Part shown: in pieces, positions 16,948 through 27,298 of the stretch
Layout of the letters: each line of letters opens with the position of its first letter
How positions within the stretch are numbered: the stretch's first letter is position 1
Source: Rhabdochlamydiaceae bacterium
GTDB taxonomy: Bacteria > Chlamydiota > Chlamydiia > Chlamydiales > Rhabdochlamydiaceae
Length of the DNA stretch: 64,000 bases
Reading direction: 5' to 3'
Assembly (NCBI GenBank): GCA_019745395.1
Contig: JAIETG010000022.1
Coordinates: 124,001 to 188,000 of the forward strand
Notes under the pieces: model-generated
Databases searched by the model: none
Seen by the model: only the letters and a program-made list of their open reading frames with translations
Told to the model about the DNA's origin: nothing
Translations under genes and position numbers: made by a program

Positions 16948-18699
16948 TTAAAAATTAGGGTTTTTTTCTAAGTGCTTTTGAGCTGCAATGTAGCCTGCTT
17001 CTATGATTGCCTCATAAGAACCAAACTCCATAAGGCCGTATTTAGGAAGATCGATCCGAATGCAGTGATCTGCAAGCGTTTCCATTTGTTTTTGATGTTC
17101 ATTGCTGCTGAGCATGATTGCTGGGAGGATGATATCTCCAATGTGGGGGATTTTTTCTCGATTGTCCCAGTTCAAATGTTTAGTGAACATGTCCCATCCA
17201 GAAACCCAGGGAGGGAGTGGATCAAAATGCGTATGTTCTTCTGGGGCCATTATGCTGGAGGCTAAAATCTTTCCTTCATGGATCTGCTGACGCATGATGT
17301 CCACTGGCATGTTATTCATAACTCCGCCGTCTACTAACACCTCTTTTTGTGCCGTAATTACAGGAGGGAAAATAGCTGGAATAGAAATGCTTGCGCGGAT
17401 TGCTTCCCAAAGTAGTCCTTTTTTATGAATTTTACAACTAGAAGTGGAAAGATTGGTCGAGACGCAAAAAAAATTTGTCCAAGACTGCTCTATATGCCGC
17501 TCTTTCCCAAATGCTCTTTGTAAAGCTAGTGTGACGTTTTTTCCTGATTTTACAGATAAAAAGGGCAACGTATAATCTAAGGTTTCTGCTGCAGGGACCA
17601 AAAGGTTTTCCACTTGCTCTAAAATTGTATGAGCATTCATTCCAATGGAGTAGGATGCAGCAATAATTGCCCCCATGCTGCTTCCTGCAATGCAATCAAT
17701 AGAAATTTTCGCCTCTTCAAAAGCTCTCAAGACCCCAACGTGAGCAAGTCCACGTGCTCCTCCTCCTGATAAAACGAGTCCTACAGCTTGTCCTGAAAGG
17801 AACCTTAAAAGTTTATTAAAATCTTCTTCTGAAGAAAGTCGTACATTGTGGTGATAGATGTTATGACGAAGAAATGTCCAATCAATGACATTTTTGGGTT
17901 CAATGGAATAAGGTGGATGCAAAAGAACGAGATTTTTTGTAATTGCCTGTAGCTCTTTAGTATCCCAAAGGAATTGCTCCAGTTCATTCAATTCAGGAGA
18001 TTCTTCGGCAAGAGCAACTAGCACTATTCGGTCTGCTTGTCGAAAGCAAAATCGGGACCACTCAGTAAGCGTACTATCTGTTTCATAAATGAGATACTCA
18101 TACTCTTTTTCTTTTTCGCTAAGCCAAGAGATCGCATTGACGGAACAGTTAGAGGAGTTCACATGTAAAATTTTTGAGCGTAAGGAAAATTCCCGGATAA
18201 ATTGCGAAGAGAATTTTGTAAAATGGGGATTATTTCCAGCGGCGAGAATTGCGATTGTTTTTAAGGTCTTTCTTTTTTCTTTCGGAAGAGGTGGGGATAC
18301 TAAGCGATGGACAGCTTTTCGAATGCATCCGAGCATCGCCTCTGGGTATTTTACTAAAAAATCATGAAAGGATTCTTGTGTAAGTTTTAATACTTCGCTG
18401 TCTCGAGCTGCTTGTACCGTAGCCATACGCTTTTCTTTGGTAAGAATAGCAATTTCTCCTATGATTTCTCCTGCTCCAACATCTGCAATCCAATAGTGTT
18501 TCTGATAGACTTTAAAAAGTCCGTGCATAACGATATAGAGGCAGTCTCCTATTTCTTTTTCTTTGATAAGTACTTCCCCTCCAGGGATCAATACCCTTTC
18601 AAAGCCATTTGCTAGGTTTAGTAAAATATCTTCAGGAACATGGGAAAAAAGTTGTATAGTTTGTAAAAAAGCAAAGATAGGATCTTTTGCTTCTGTCAT
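16948..18699 (-). CDS. patatin-like phospholipase with cyclic-nucleotide-binding domain (NTE type)
   Basis: 583 residues in the order of bacterial NTE/patatin proteins: a cNMP-binding-like sensor (about 15-130, with GGEVLIKEKEIGD and VGAGEIIGEIAIL), a middle region, and a patatin domain from about 300. The patatin marks are GGGARGLAH (oxyanion hole), GSSMG (Ser nucleophile near residue 337) and DGGVMNNMP (Asp of the catalytic dyad near 456). Such proteins hydrolyse phospholipids or lysophospholipids at membranes. The ATG overlaps the glpD stop (ATGA 18696-18699), making this the third gene of glpK-glpD-patatin, which suggests that lipid breakdown feeds glycerol metabolism. Confidence 0.92.
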   Translation of the reverse strand: MTEAKDPIFAFLQTIQLFSHVPEDILLNLANGFERVLIPGGEVLIKEKEIGDCLYIVMHGLFKVYQKHYWIADVGAGEIIGEIAILTKEKRMATVQAARDSEVLKLTQESFHDFLVKYPEAMLGCIRKAVHRLVSPPLPKEKRKTLKTIAILAAGNNPHFTKFSSQFIREFSLRSKILHVNSSNCSVNAISWLSEKEKEYEYLIYETDSTLTEWSRFCFRQADRIVLVALAEESPELNELEQFLWDTKELQAITKNLVLLHPPYSIEPKNVIDWTFLRHNIYHHNVRLSSEEDFNKLLRFLSGQAVGLVLSGGGARGLAHVGVLRAFEEAKISIDCIAGSSMGAIIAASYSIGMNAHTILEQVENLLVPAAETLDYTLPFLSVKSGKNVTLALQRAFGKERHIEQSWTNFFCVSTNLSTSSCKIHKKGLLWEAIRASISIPAIFPPVITAQKEVLVDGGVMNNMPVDIMRQQIHEGKILASSIMAPEEHTHFDPLPPWVSGWDMFTKHLNWDNREKIPHIGDIILPAIMLSSNEHQKQMETLADHCIRIDLPKYGLMEFGSYEAIIEAGYIAAQKHLEKNPNF

Positions 18700-20258
18700 A
18701 ATGGTAGATACCCTTGAGCTAGTTCACGGTAGCTCTTCACTTGTTGCTTTTGCCAATGAGCAGAGTGATTGAGCTCTTTTGCTAAGATTTCAGCAATAAG
18801 GGGGGCGGCTTCTATACTAGCTTGAGCATCCAGAAGAAGACTTCGGCTTCTTCTGGATAGAATATCTTCTACAGTACGCGCCATTTCTTTGCGAATGGCA
18901 AAAATAACTTCGACTTGTTTGTAGGGGAGATTGGGATGAATTGGTTCGTTTAATTCTTTCCCTTCTTTTTTTACAAGAGCCTCTAATACTTTTCGATCAG
19001 ATCCGTAAACGCTCCAAGGATCCTTAGGATCTGCATGTTTACAAAACCCTTGTAAATGCAATGTCCTGGTAATGCAGGGGTGATCGGGAAGCGAGCTGAC
19101 TTGAATCGCCTTATTAATGACATCTTCTGCCATCTGGCGATACGTAGTCCATTTTCCACCTGCGATGGTAATCAATCCGGATTTAGAGACTATGATTCTA
19201 TGATCTCTAGAGAGTTGCGAGGTTGAGCTGTTTTCATTTGCGCGCACTAAGGGGCGAATTCCTGTAAAAACACTCAAGACGTCAGAGGCAGTTGGCGCTT
19301 TTGTTAAGTAATTTGCAGCATGCTTTAGTAAAAAAGCGATTTCTTTCTTTTGTGCTTTAGGTTCAAGTTTTACTTGAGAAACCTCTATGTCTGTTGTTCC
19401 TAATAATACTTTATCATGCCAAGGCACAAAAAATAGAACTCGGTTATCTTCCGTATGAGGGATAAGAAGAGCGGTATCGCAGGGAAGGAATTCTTTGGGA
19501 AGAACCAGATGCGTTCCTTGACTGGGAGCTATGATACTCATCGATTTGGGATCATCTAGATGTCGAACACTATCTGTAAATGCTCCTGTTGCATTGATGA
19601 CCACTTTGCCTTTTAATGTATATTCTTTTTGGGAGAGTAGATCTTTTGCTTTAACTCCAACACAGTGCCCTTGATGTTTGATAAAAGAGGTTACTTGCAT
19701 GTAGTTGAATAAAGTAGCTCCTAGATCATTTGAGGTTCTAGCTAAAGTGATTGCAAGGCGCGCGTCATCAAATTGTCCATCGTAATAGATAACACCACCT
19801 CTAAGACCTTCTTGTTCTAAGGTCGGCAGCTTTTTTTTTGTTTGCTCTAAGCTTAATTTAGATGATGCTTTGAGGCCTAAACTTCCCGCTAAAAAATCAT
19901 AGACTTTTACTCCAATTCCATAAAATGGACCTTCCCACCATTTGTAATTTGGGACTAAAAAAGGTAGGGGATGGACCAGATGAGGAGCATTTTGGCAAAG
20001 AAGACCTCTTTCTCGAAGCGCTTCTATGACGAGGGATAAATTACCTTGTTGTAAATATCTAAGCCCCCCATGAATGAGTTTAGTGCTGCGGCTCGATGTC
20101 CCTTTGGCAAAATCAGACTGTTCTAGAAGAAGTGTCTTAAACCCTCGAGAAGCGCTATCTACTGCAGCTCCAAGTCCTGTGGCTCCGCCTCCAATGATGA
20201 TAACGTCCCATTGATCGGGGAGTTCTGCGATTTTTTCTAGATTGAGATTTCGGTTCAT
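18696..20258 (-). CDS. glpD: glycerol-3-phosphate dehydrogenase, FAD-dependent
   Basis: Start ATG 20258 overlaps the glpK stop (ATGA), giving 520 residues. The N-terminal FAD site is [21 protein letters not shown], followed by the GlpD signature ([18 protein letters not shown]) and, later, the LLGTTDIE and [12 protein letters not shown] blocks. It oxidises glycerol 3-phosphate to dihydroxyacetone phosphate at the inner membrane and passes electrons to quinone. It is the middle gene of a coupled run with glpK and a phospholipase. Confidence 0.96.
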   Translation of the reverse strand: MNRNLNLEKIAELPDQWDVIIIGGGATGLGAAVDSASRGFKTLLLEQSDFAKGTSSRSTKLIHGGLRYLQQGNLSLVIEALRERGLLCQNAPHLVHPLPFLVPNYKWWEGPFYGIGVKVYDFLAGSLGLKASSKLSLEQTKKKLPTLEQEGLRGGVIYYDGQFDDARLAITLARTSNDLGATLFNYMQVTSFIKHQGHCVGVKAKDLLSQKEYTLKGKVVINATGAFTDSVRHLDDPKSMSIIAPSQGTHLVLPKEFLPCDTALLIPHTEDNRVLFFVPWHDKVLLGTTDIEVSQVKLEPKAQKKEIAFLLKHAANYLTKAPTASDVLSVFTGIRPLVRANENSSTSQLSRDHRIIVSKSGLITIAGGKWTTYRQMAEDVINKAIQVSSLPDHPCITRTLHLQGFCKHADPKDPWSVYGSDRKVLEALVKKEGKELNEPIHPNLPYKQVEVIFAIRKEMARTVEDILSRRSRSLLLDAQASIEAAPLIAEILAKELNHSAHWQKQQVKSYRELAQGYLPL

Positions 20259-21751
20259 AAGTTGTTTTCTTCCCACTGTTGTGTGACATCTACGGCTTTT
20301 TGCCATTTAAGATAGTTTTTTTGAATCTTTTCACGGGGTTGAGAAGGAGTAAATTCTTTTTCCGCTTTCCAATAAGAGAGAATTTCTTGTTTGTTCTTCC
20401 AAAATCCAATAGCAAGACCTGCTAAATAAGCGGCTCCTATAGCTGTAAGCTCTGTAGCCGTTGATCGAATTACAGGGACATCTAAAAGGTCTGCTTGAAA
20501 TTGTAGGAGCAGGTCGTTGTATACAGCCCCTCCGTCAACGCGGATTTGCTGAACGGGGATGCGGGCGTCAGTTTCCATTGCTCGCAAGACATCCGCGACT
20601 TGATAGGCAATACTTTCTAAAGCAGCTCTAGCGATATGTGCAGAAGATGTTCCTCTAGTCAGTCCTAAAATCATACCTCGTGCATAAGGATCCCAATGAG
20701 GAGCTCCAAGACCTGTAAAAGCTGGTACAAAATACACCCCACCAGTGTCTGTAACAGAAGCTGCTAGTTTTTCAATTTCTGAAGAATCCTCAATCCAGCC
20801 CATTTGATCTCGAATCCATTGAATAACTGCTCCTGCAATAAAAACGCTGCCTTCTAATGCGTATTCGGTCTTCCCGTCAATGGTATACGCAATGGTTGTA
20901 AGGAGCTTTTTTTGTGAAAAAACAGGAGTTGCTCCAGTGTTCATTAAAAGAAAACATCCCGTTCCGTAAGTGTTTTTTACCATTCCCTCTTGTAGGCAAG
21001 CCTGTCCTATTAAAGAGGCTTGTTGATCTCCTGCGATGCCACTAATAGGAATTTTACGACCAAAAAATTCTACAGCGGTTTCTGCATACACTTCACTAGA
21101 AGAACAAACAGTTGGTAAAATTTCTTTGGGGATTTCTAAGATTTTCAGCAGGTCTTCATCCCAAACATGGGCTTGTATATCATAAATGAGAGTACGAGAA
21201 GCATTGGTTGTATCCGTTACGTGGGTGTTTCCTTGAGTCAGCTTCCAAATAAGCCAAGTATCGATTGTTCCAAATGCAAGCTCTCCTCTTAGCGCTCTAT
21301 CCATAGCCCCTGGGATATTGTGTAATAGCCAGTGGATTTTGGTTCCAGAAAAGTAGGGATCGAGAAGAAGTCCTGTTTTTTTATTAAATAAAGGCTCTAG
21401 TCCTTTATTTTTTAGCTGCCTACAAAGATCAGCGCCTCGTCGGTCTTGCCAGACGATTGCATTATAAATGGGAATTCCCGTCTTTTTATCCCAAATAACA
21501 GTCGTTTCTCTTTGATTGGTAATCCCGATGGCAGCAATTTCGTGAGCTGGTGTTGCGCTATGGGCCAGCACTTCGATGGCAACGGATAGTTGTGAAGACC
21601 AGATATCTTGAGGATCGTGCTCGACCCATCCAGCTTGAGGGAAAATTTGCCGAAACTCTTTTTGTGCCTTAGCTTTGATTTTTCCTTCATGATCGACTAA
21701 AAGAGCCCTAGAACTTGTTGTTCCCTGGTCTAAAGCTAGTATGTACTTCAT
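20255..21751 (-). CDS. glpK: glycerol kinase
   Basis: ATG 21751 gives 498 residues starting [18 protein letters not shown], the usual length and N-terminus; a start four codons earlier is possible. FGGY-kinase marks are all present: [62 protein letters not shown] and [20 protein letters not shown]. It phosphorylates glycerol to glycerol 3-phosphate, which the next gene (glpD) uses. First gene of the coupled run; a glycerol facilitator gene lies about 1.7 kb upstream on the opposite strand. Confidence 0.97.
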   Translation of the reverse strand: MKYILALDQGTTSSRALLVDHEGKIKAKAQKEFRQIFPQAGWVEHDPQDIWSSQLSVAIEVLAHSATPAHEIAAIGITNQRETTVIWDKKTGIPIYNAIVWQDRRGADLCRQLKNKGLEPLFNKKTGLLLDPYFSGTKIHWLLHNIPGAMDRALRGELAFGTIDTWLIWKLTQGNTHVTDTTNASRTLIYDIQAHVWDEDLLKILEIPKEILPTVCSSSEVYAETAVEFFGRKIPISGIAGDQQASLIGQACLQEGMVKNTYGTGCFLLMNTGATPVFSQKKLLTTIAYTIDGKTEYALEGSVFIAGAVIQWIRDQMGWIEDSSEIEKLAASVTDTGGVYFVPAFTGLGAPHWDPYARGMILGLTRGTSSAHIARAALESIAYQVADVLRAMETDARIPVQQIRVDGGAVYNDLLLQFQADLLDVPVIRSTATELTAIGAAYLAGLAIGFWKNKQEILSYWKAEKEFTPSQPREKIQKNYLKWQKAVDVTQQWEENNL

Positions 21752-22105
21752 TACGACCCTCATGCGGTTCTTTATGGTTGTGTCTCACGTTTTCCGGTTA
21801 CTGTCAATAATTTTATTGATTCATGTTCGACATATATAGTCATTTAGAAGGGGCCGGTTTATTGGTTTTGGCCTAGCTTTTTTTTGCCTTTCACAGTGTT
21901 TTTCGCTCAAGCTTATTGCGTCTAACTTGTTGTAAATTATATAGTTGTGGTTCTGTGTTTTTTTTCTTCGACAAATTTCTGTTTTCATATCGAATCTGAA
22001 TTAATTAATTTACTTAAAGTGAATTATTTAATATAATTATTTATTACTTGAGAGGCTTCGTTAAATAAGCTTAAAATATTAACATTAGTAATGTAAGGAT
22101 GTGTA
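21752..22105. other. intergenic region between divergent glpK and an unknown gene
   Basis: About 350 bases that must hold the promoters of both glpK and the gene at 22106. It is AT-rich towards 22000-22080 (ATTTAATATAATTATT). No operator, riboswitch or small gene was recognised. Confidence 0.5.
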
Positions 22106-23308
22106 ATGCAGGGGATTGGCAGCGTTTTAACAAGTTTTAGCTTAAACACCGCCTGCAGAGGGCCTAGTGTTGTTAGCCTCATAAAAACTGTAGCGCTCAC
22201 AATTTTACTTGCATTACCACTTACAGGCTCTGCAAGAATAACCTGTTCCTGCGAGAATCTAAATCCTACTCTTGATGAGAATCAAAATACAGATTGCGAT
22301 GCATTTTGCAAATCTGATTTTAACGCACTTACTCTTGAATCTTCTATGAACATATGTGAAGATTATCTTCTTGATCTTTTAGATTATACGTCTCCTTTTT
22401 TTGATCCCAACGAAGATAATTATAAACCTAAAGAAGCTCCTCCTGAAAGATTAGTCTGTCATAAATCAAATGCTGCGCAGCTATATTTTAAATCTTTGGA
22501 GCAAGATCTTTCTTATACTATTGAGGTATTGCCCAATCCAGATACTTTCACAGGATTTAAAGACTTTCGCCAGCCTAATGAAGCGCATCCAGAACAAATA
22601 CACCCCATATTAGATACGATTTCTCCTGGAGGAGTACTCGTGTCTGCAGGATCCGAGCGAGGTTTTTTCACTTTAGCGCTAGCTGAAGAAGGTCTTTTTA
22701 GTGGTTTAGTCATTAGAGATATTCACCCTAAAATAAAGGCCTACGTTGATTTCAATATACTCTTGTTTCGTCTAGCAAGCTCAAGAGAAGAATACAATCG
22801 ATTATCAGAAATGAAAACAACGGATGGATTCAGAGAAAAAATAGAAGACAGCAATATCCCTCATGCCATGAAAATATACTACTTGAATAATCTGGACACT
22901 TTGGCTTTGGCCTACCAAGAGGTAGATCAAGACTGGAGAGCTTGTACTGCTTTTCATCGTGTAGACTACAGCAAAAACGATGTTTTTTTCCAAAGGATTA
23001 AAAAACTTGCAGATTCTGGAAATATTGTATCTGCTATTGGGGATATAACGGATGTTGATTTTTTACATGATAGAGAAATTTCCATGATCGATATCTCAAA
23101 TATATATGATTATTCTCCTAATATGACCTTTAAGAAGGAACCAGGATTTCATCCTGTGATCGTGTATACGAATCTACTGCGATCGGCTATTTATGCAGAT
23201 CGATATATTTACCAAACTTTGTTTTATAAACACGTTTTGAATAAATCTAAAGAGGAAGAGAGTCTATCTATATGGGATTTTTTCAAATGTAAAATGATAT
23301 TCGGATAG
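22106..23308 (+). CDS. exported protein of unknown function, methyltransferase-like core
   Basis: 400 residues. A hydrophobic segment at about 28-45 (VALTILLALPLTGSA) is a likely export signal, followed by a Cys-rich stretch (CSC, C, C, C within about 35 residues). The middle has SPGGVLVSAGSERGFFTLAL, a glycine loop that resembles motif I of Rossmann-like methyltransferases, then an acidic turn and a long helical part. The family is not known to me and catalysis is not established. It stands between the divergent glpK run and glpF. Confidence 0.7.
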   Translation: MQGIGSVLTSFSLNTACRGPSVVSLIKTVALTILLALPLTGSARITCSCENLNPTLDENQNTDCDAFCKSDFNALTLESSMNICEDYLLDLLDYTSPFFDPNEDNYKPKEAPPERLVCHKSNAAQLYFKSLEQDLSYTIEVLPNPDTFTGFKDFRQPNEAHPEQIHPILDTISPGGVLVSAGSERGFFTLALAEEGLFSGLVIRDIHPKIKAYVDFNILLFRLASSREEYNRLSEMKTTDGFREKIEDSNIPHAMKIYYLNNLDTLALAYQEVDQDWRACTAFHRVDYSKNDVFFQRIKKLADSGNIVSAIGDITDVDFLHDREISMIDISNIYDYSPNMTFKKEPGFHPVIVYTNLLRSAIYADRYIYQTLFYKHVLNKSKEEESLSIWDFFKCKMIFG

Positions 23309-23407
23309 ACAAAATTTCTTGTTTCCAGGTATTGATCAAATGCGCAGCAAGGTCAATTAGACTCTATGGCGTACCGCTAGATTCGTAAAGATAGAAATAG
23401 GTATGTT

Positions 23408-24130
23408 ATGATCCACGTTTTCTTAGGAGAGCTCATTGGAACTTTTTTGATGATTTTACTAGGCAATGGAGTGGTTGCGAACGTATTGCTTAAAAAATCT
23501 AAAGGATTTCAATCAGGATGGATTGTCATCAGCATGGGCTGGGGACTTGCTGTAACTGTTTCTGTGTATTTAGTCGGATGGGTGAGTGGAGCGCATCTTA
23601 ATCCTGCGGTGACTTTTGCTTTTGCTATATCTCAGGCCACTCCTTGGTCTCTTGTTCCTATTTACTGGATAGGGCAAATGTTAGGAGCGATTTTAGGAGC
23701 CTTTTTTGTTTGGATTACTTACCGTCCCCATTTTCAAGAAACAGAAGATCCTCATATGAAATTACTCTGCTTTTCCACAGCGCCGGCCATTCGTCGCTTT
23801 CGATGGAACTTTCTTACAGAGACAATTGCAACCGCTGTACTGATCTTAGGTATTTTTGGTATTATTGCCCCAGGTAATCAACTTTCGGGGGGGCTTGCTC
23901 CTTATCTTATCGGCACATTAGTGCTTGCTGTTGGGCTTTCTTTAGGGGGCCCTACTGGTTATGCCATAAATCCTGCCCGTGATTTAGGCCCACGCCTTGC
24001 CTATACATGGATTTATGGGAAATCTCATGCAGATTGGCGGTATGCTTGGATCCCAGGGATCGCTCCATTTCTAGGGGCTTATTTGGGGTACATTGCCTAC
24101 ATGCTACTTTCTGCGTTTCCTTTAAGCTAG
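23408..24130 (+). CDS. glpF: glycerol facilitator, MIP/aquaporin family
   Basis: 240 residues with six membrane segments and two half-helix motifs, HLNPAV (about residue 67) and INPARD (about 187). The Asp after the second NPAR and the DLGPR run are typical of glycerol-conducting GlpF rather than water-only AqpZ. It lets glycerol diffuse through the inner membrane, and the kinase traps it. The neighbouring glpK/glpD/patatin genes on the other strand support the assignment. Confidence 0.93.
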   Translation: MIHVFLGELIGTFLMILLGNGVVANVLLKKSKGFQSGWIVISMGWGLAVTVSVYLVGWVSGAHLNPAVTFAFAISQATPWSLVPIYWIGQMLGAILGAFFVWITYRPHFQETEDPHMKLLCFSTAPAIRRFRWNFLTETIATAVLILGIFGIIAPGNQLSGGLAPYLIGTLVLAVGLSLGGPTGYAINPARDLGPRLAYTWIYGKSHADWRYAWIPGIAPFLGAYLGYIAYMLLSAFPLS

Positions 24131-24243
24131 GAAGGTAAATTAAATGTCTTGTAGGTTGTGGTGAGTTTCTTGTGCCCGATTTAGTTTCGGAAGTTTTGAT
24201 TTACTGCAAAAGACTCTAAAAGCGGATAAAGCAAGAAAAGAAA

Positions 24244-24269
24244 TCCTGGTCGCAAGAATACGACCAGGA
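24244..24269 (-). terminator. terminator of the DUF4239-like gene
   Basis: A 9-bp perfect stem (TCCTGGTCG/CGACCAGGA) with an eight-base loop, 14 bases past the minus-strand stop. On the minus strand it is followed by TTTCTTTTC. Confidence 0.75.
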
Positions 24270-24283
24270 AAAGGTCTTATAGA

Positions 24284-25054
24284 TTATTCACATCCTTGAT
24301 CTTGTAAATTGATTAAAGTCTCAAAGACGTTTTTGTAACAATCGTTTTTCAGTCCTAAAGACCCTTGGAAAGGATGTTGAAAATTAGCTATGAGATAAAA
24401 TGCAAAGACAAGAATCAACGCTTGTATGGAAGATAGGAGCGTTCTTAGCTTTGTGTTTGCATTGTACAATTCGGTCAATATGATCATGCAAAAAGCTCCA
24501 GAGATTAAAAAAATCCAGAGTATGCAAGGAATAGAACCTTTCACAGCAAAAATGCGATTCATTCTATAGCTGTTTACATTGTTTAATTCCGTGACCATGC
24601 TTGTCAAAAAGGCTCTTTGGTTGTCTGTTTTGACCTTAAGGCGATTGGCAGACTCCCACAGATGAGTATAGGCAGGATTGGAGTGAGGAGAAATTCCTTT
24701 TGCCATTAAAGGCCACTCGTATTGCTGGATCGATCGTAAGTAATCGATCACTGCTGCTTGAAAGGGCACTTGATATTTACAAGGGAACGCTTCCGAGTCG
24801 TACCAAACATCGGTTAAAGATGTGATTTCTAAATCAACGTTTTTATTCAGGGTTGTATAGTTTTGCCAGCTAAAAACAATCATAAAAGCTAAAACGACAC
24901 CATAAATTAATCCTAAAAATTGATGAGCGATTCTTAAGAATTCATTTTGTGTGTGATTCTTAGGCAAAATAAAAGAACGTAAACGGCGAGTGCCCCATAC
25001 GGTCAACGCAAAGGCTATCATAAAAACAACAATCCATATCCACATTTTTAGCAT
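24284..25054 (-). CDS. DUF4239-like membrane protein
   Basis: 256 residues with four hydrophobic segments: one at the N-terminus (WIWIVVFMIAFALTVWG), one near 45-65 (FLGLIYGVVLAFMIVFSWQNY), and two near 175-235. The spacing, with a long soluble loop between pairs 1-2 and 3-4, is that of DUF4239 (bestrophin-like) proteins, whose function is not settled. Monocistronic with its own terminator. Confidence 0.72.
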   Translation of the reverse strand: MLKMWIWIVVFMIAFALTVWGTRRLRSFILPKNHTQNEFLRIAHQFLGLIYGVVLAFMIVFSWQNYTTLNKNVDLEITSLTDVWYDSEAFPCKYQVPFQAAVIDYLRSIQQYEWPLMAKGISPHSNPAYTHLWESANRLKVKTDNQRAFLTSMVTELNNVNSYRMNRIFAVKGSIPCILWIFLISGAFCMIILTELYNANTKLRTLLSSIQALILVFAFYLIANFQHPFQGSLGLKNDCYKNVFETLINLQDQGCE

Positions 25055-25353
25055 ACTTCCTCAAAGGTTAAGAAAAAAATAAGTCAAATTATTTTTATAT
25101 CATTAAAAAAATAATTTACACAAATGAAAAAAATTTAGACGTTAAGATTTGGTTTTTTCACAGCTATCTAATAGGTTGTAAGTGGGATCACAAATGGATA
25201 TGATTTTCATTTTCATTCTTTATTCTAATGTCAAATTAGGAAAGATAGTTCTGTGATTTTTTTTCCGTAAGCATTGCTCTATTTTTCTTGAGAGGAAATC
25301 TAAGTTCCCATTAACATCATGTGAATTTTATGTAAATGTATCGGGGTAGTGCA

Positions 25354-25917
25354 ATGCGGAGAATCTGGATTTTTTTATGCTTTGCTTTATGTGTAGGTGA
25401 GACTTCTTTACAGGCAGGTTCTTCTTTTTTCTCGATCAATCCGCTGTTATCTTATAGACCCTACGAATTACACTGGGCAGCTGCAATGGATTACGATCGA
25501 AACATCTTAGAATTAGAAGATGGTTCGCAATGGAAAATTTCAGATGGAGATTATCTAGAGCTGCTCTCTTGGGGAAAAGATGATATTGTTGAGATTTCTC
25601 CGAATTATTTTTCTTACTCTTATACATACTATATGACTAACAAAGATACAGGATCTTATGTTCGCGCAAACCTTGTTAATGCGCCCCTTCGAGATTCTCC
25701 CTATGCTGTGACCATTACTGGTATGGACTACAGACGCTCCTTTTCTTTAAGCAATGGAAGCAGTTGGGAAATATCTACTTCGGACCTTTCTTTGGTTCGT
25801 AACTGGTATGTCGATGACTTAGTGATCATCGGAAATAATAACGAGTGGTTTTCTTTTTATTCTCACATTCTTATCAACATCCACACCAATACGTATATCC
25901 GCGTACAAAAAATCTAA
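25354..25917 (+). CDS. exported protein with two tandem beta-rich repeats
   Basis: ATG 25354 is chosen (GGGGTAG upstream). Signal peptide MRRIWIFLCFALCVGETSLQA, then two related units of about 75 residues. Shared marks are the M-D-Y-x-R opening, a D/N-G-S-x-W-(K/E)-I strand, a W-x-x-D-D-(I/L)-V turn and a closing strand with N-x-x-T-x-x-Y/x-V/I-R. Family unknown to me; the units look like small beta domains. The next gene starts 16 bases downstream. Confidence 0.75.
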   Translation: MRRIWIFLCFALCVGETSLQAGSSFFSINPLLSYRPYELHWAAAMDYDRNILELEDGSQWKISDGDYLELLSWGKDDIVEISPNYFSYSYTYYMTNKDTGSYVRANLVNAPLRDSPYAVTITGMDYRRSFSLSNGSSWEISTSDLSLVRNWYVDDLVIIGNNNEWFSFYSHILINIHTNTYIRVQKI

Positions 25918-25933
25918 ATCTTAGGAGGATTTT

Positions 25934-26374
25934 ATGATTTCAGCTCTTCCTGCAGCGTCTGTTTCTCCTGTAATTGTTGCGGTTTCTCAAAGCAATTTTT
26001 CATCTTCTCTTATTCACAAGGTAGCATTGAGCGCTCTTTCTTATTTAGCAGCCTCTTTATATATTCCTTCTTCTTTGGCTCCTGTTGCTATTTGTTTTAT
26101 TGTGGGACTTACGGTTGCCTTAGCTCTTTTCACTTCCTTGGAAAATCATCAATACGAGGCTTGTCCAGGTCATTTTCAGACTCCTATTTTCTATCCTCCT
26201 CGTGTATATAGACCAATTTTTTATAGACCAGTAGAGGTTTGTCGCCCTCCTGTTTCTTATCCTATTTATAGACACCCTCTTCCTCCAATCAGCTTTAAAG
26301 CGCCTCTTCCAGCAACTTCTTTTCAGCCTAGAATGGATAGGGTGGGATCTAGGATGGAATTTGCCAGACATTAG
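25934..26374 (+). CDS. proline- and tyrosine-rich membrane protein, 146 aa
   Basis: ATG 25934 has AGGAGG upstream. Two hydrophobic stretches between about residues 30 and 70 (LSALSYLAASLYIPSSLA and VAICFIVGLTVALALF) are followed by a Pro/Tyr/Arg-rich tail with repeated PPRVYRPIFYRPVEVCRPP-like units. Function unknown; possibly an envelope or inclusion-membrane protein. Probably cotranscribed with the preceding exported protein. Confidence 0.65.
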   Translation: MISALPAASVSPVIVAVSQSNFSSSLIHKVALSALSYLAASLYIPSSLAPVAICFIVGLTVALALFTSLENHQYEACPGHFQTPIFYPPRVYRPIFYRPVEVCRPPVSYPIYRHPLPPISFKAPLPATSFQPRMDRVGSRMEFARH

Positions 26375-26546
26375 GACTACCTAAATTCTAGGAAGAAAGA
26401 GAGCGATAGGTGGAAAAGATGGGAAACCTGCTTGGAACTATGTTGCTGTTTTTTTAATTAATATGTGGTTAAATTTTTATTTATTAACACTTAGGTTATA
26501 ATGCTTTGTGAGAATTATTAACTTTAATAAAAAGTTAATAATATTG

Positions 26547-26552
26547 TATAAT
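26547..26552 (+). promoter_or_regulatory. -10 box TATAAT
   Basis: TTGTATAATG about 42 bases before the start at 26594, in AT-rich DNA. No clear -35 box. Confidence 0.4.
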
Positions 26553-26593
26553 GTATCTGATATATAAATAACGCTAGAAACCAATAGGATGTC

Positions 26594-27298
26594 ATGGGAG
26601 TAGCTGCAATTTGCAATACATATACAGATCTACTCAATAGCTGGACTGAGTCAGATAAACAAGCCAACGTACGACATCAAGCTTGTCTTGATGGGGCTAA
26701 GGTTGCTGAGAATGGCTATCGTATCTTGTGTCTGGGTGGTGGGAATGGTATTCCTGAAAACACTTGTGAAGCTAAAGTCAGGCATTATGCATCTAAGCTT
26801 GCAGAGCACATCTATCAAGAAACAAAACTTCCTCCCGTAAAAGATCCTGTCGTCCTTGGAGAATACTCTCCTATTTTATCTCGATGTCATAGTCTGTATG
26901 AGTATGGTAAAGGTGCCAGAGCGGACAATTGGAGAGAATGGTCAGATGATATTCAAGCGCAAGAAACCAAATTTTCTGAAACAGGCGCATACGAACAAAT
27001 CAAATTAGCTGAAATCACAAAGACGCATCCGAGAGAAGGTGACGCTCTCTCTACTCTATATAAGGACTACGGAACAAACTTATTTAAACGTTCTTCGGAT
27101 AAACAGAAGTATGATGCGAAGGAATCTGGAGCAGAAGCTAAGTGTTCTGCAATACTGCGAGAAGAGAATTTCAAAACAGCCAAAACAGTTGGCGTAGTTG
27201 TTATTGCCATAGCGGTCATTGCGATAGCTGCCAAAGTTTACTGTGATAAACAGAAGGAAAAAGAAAAGCAAAAGACTCAAGTGGCGCTAAAAGCTTAA
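26594..27298 (+). CDS. hypothetical protein with C-terminal membrane anchor, 234 aa
   Basis: Starts at ATG 26594 with AGGAT upstream. About 195 soluble, charged residues with several Cys are followed by one hydrophobic segment (VGVVVIAIAVIAIAAKVYC) and a short Lys-rich tail. This is the layout of a C-terminally anchored protein. No family recognised. The 3' end of the gene (from about 27168) is present a second time at about 29169-29291, beyond the AAA-ATPase gene. Confidence 0.7.
   Translation: MGVAAICNTYTDLLNSWTESDKQANVRHQACLDGAKVAENGYRILCLGGGNGIPENTCEAKVRHYASKLAEHIYQETKLPPVKDPVVLGEYSPILSRCHSLYEYGKGARADNWREWSDDIQAQETKFSETGAYEQIKLAEITKTHPREGDALSTLYKDYGTNLFKRSSDKQKYDAKESGAEAKCSAILREENFKTAKTVGVVVIAIAVIAIAAKVYCDKQKEKEKQKTQVALKA

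Noticed and set aside
23408-24130. The MIP channel as a water-only aquaporin Z
   Set aside because: The second NPA is followed by RDLGPR with the glycerol-facilitator Asp, and the glycerol kinase and dehydrogenase genes are close by.
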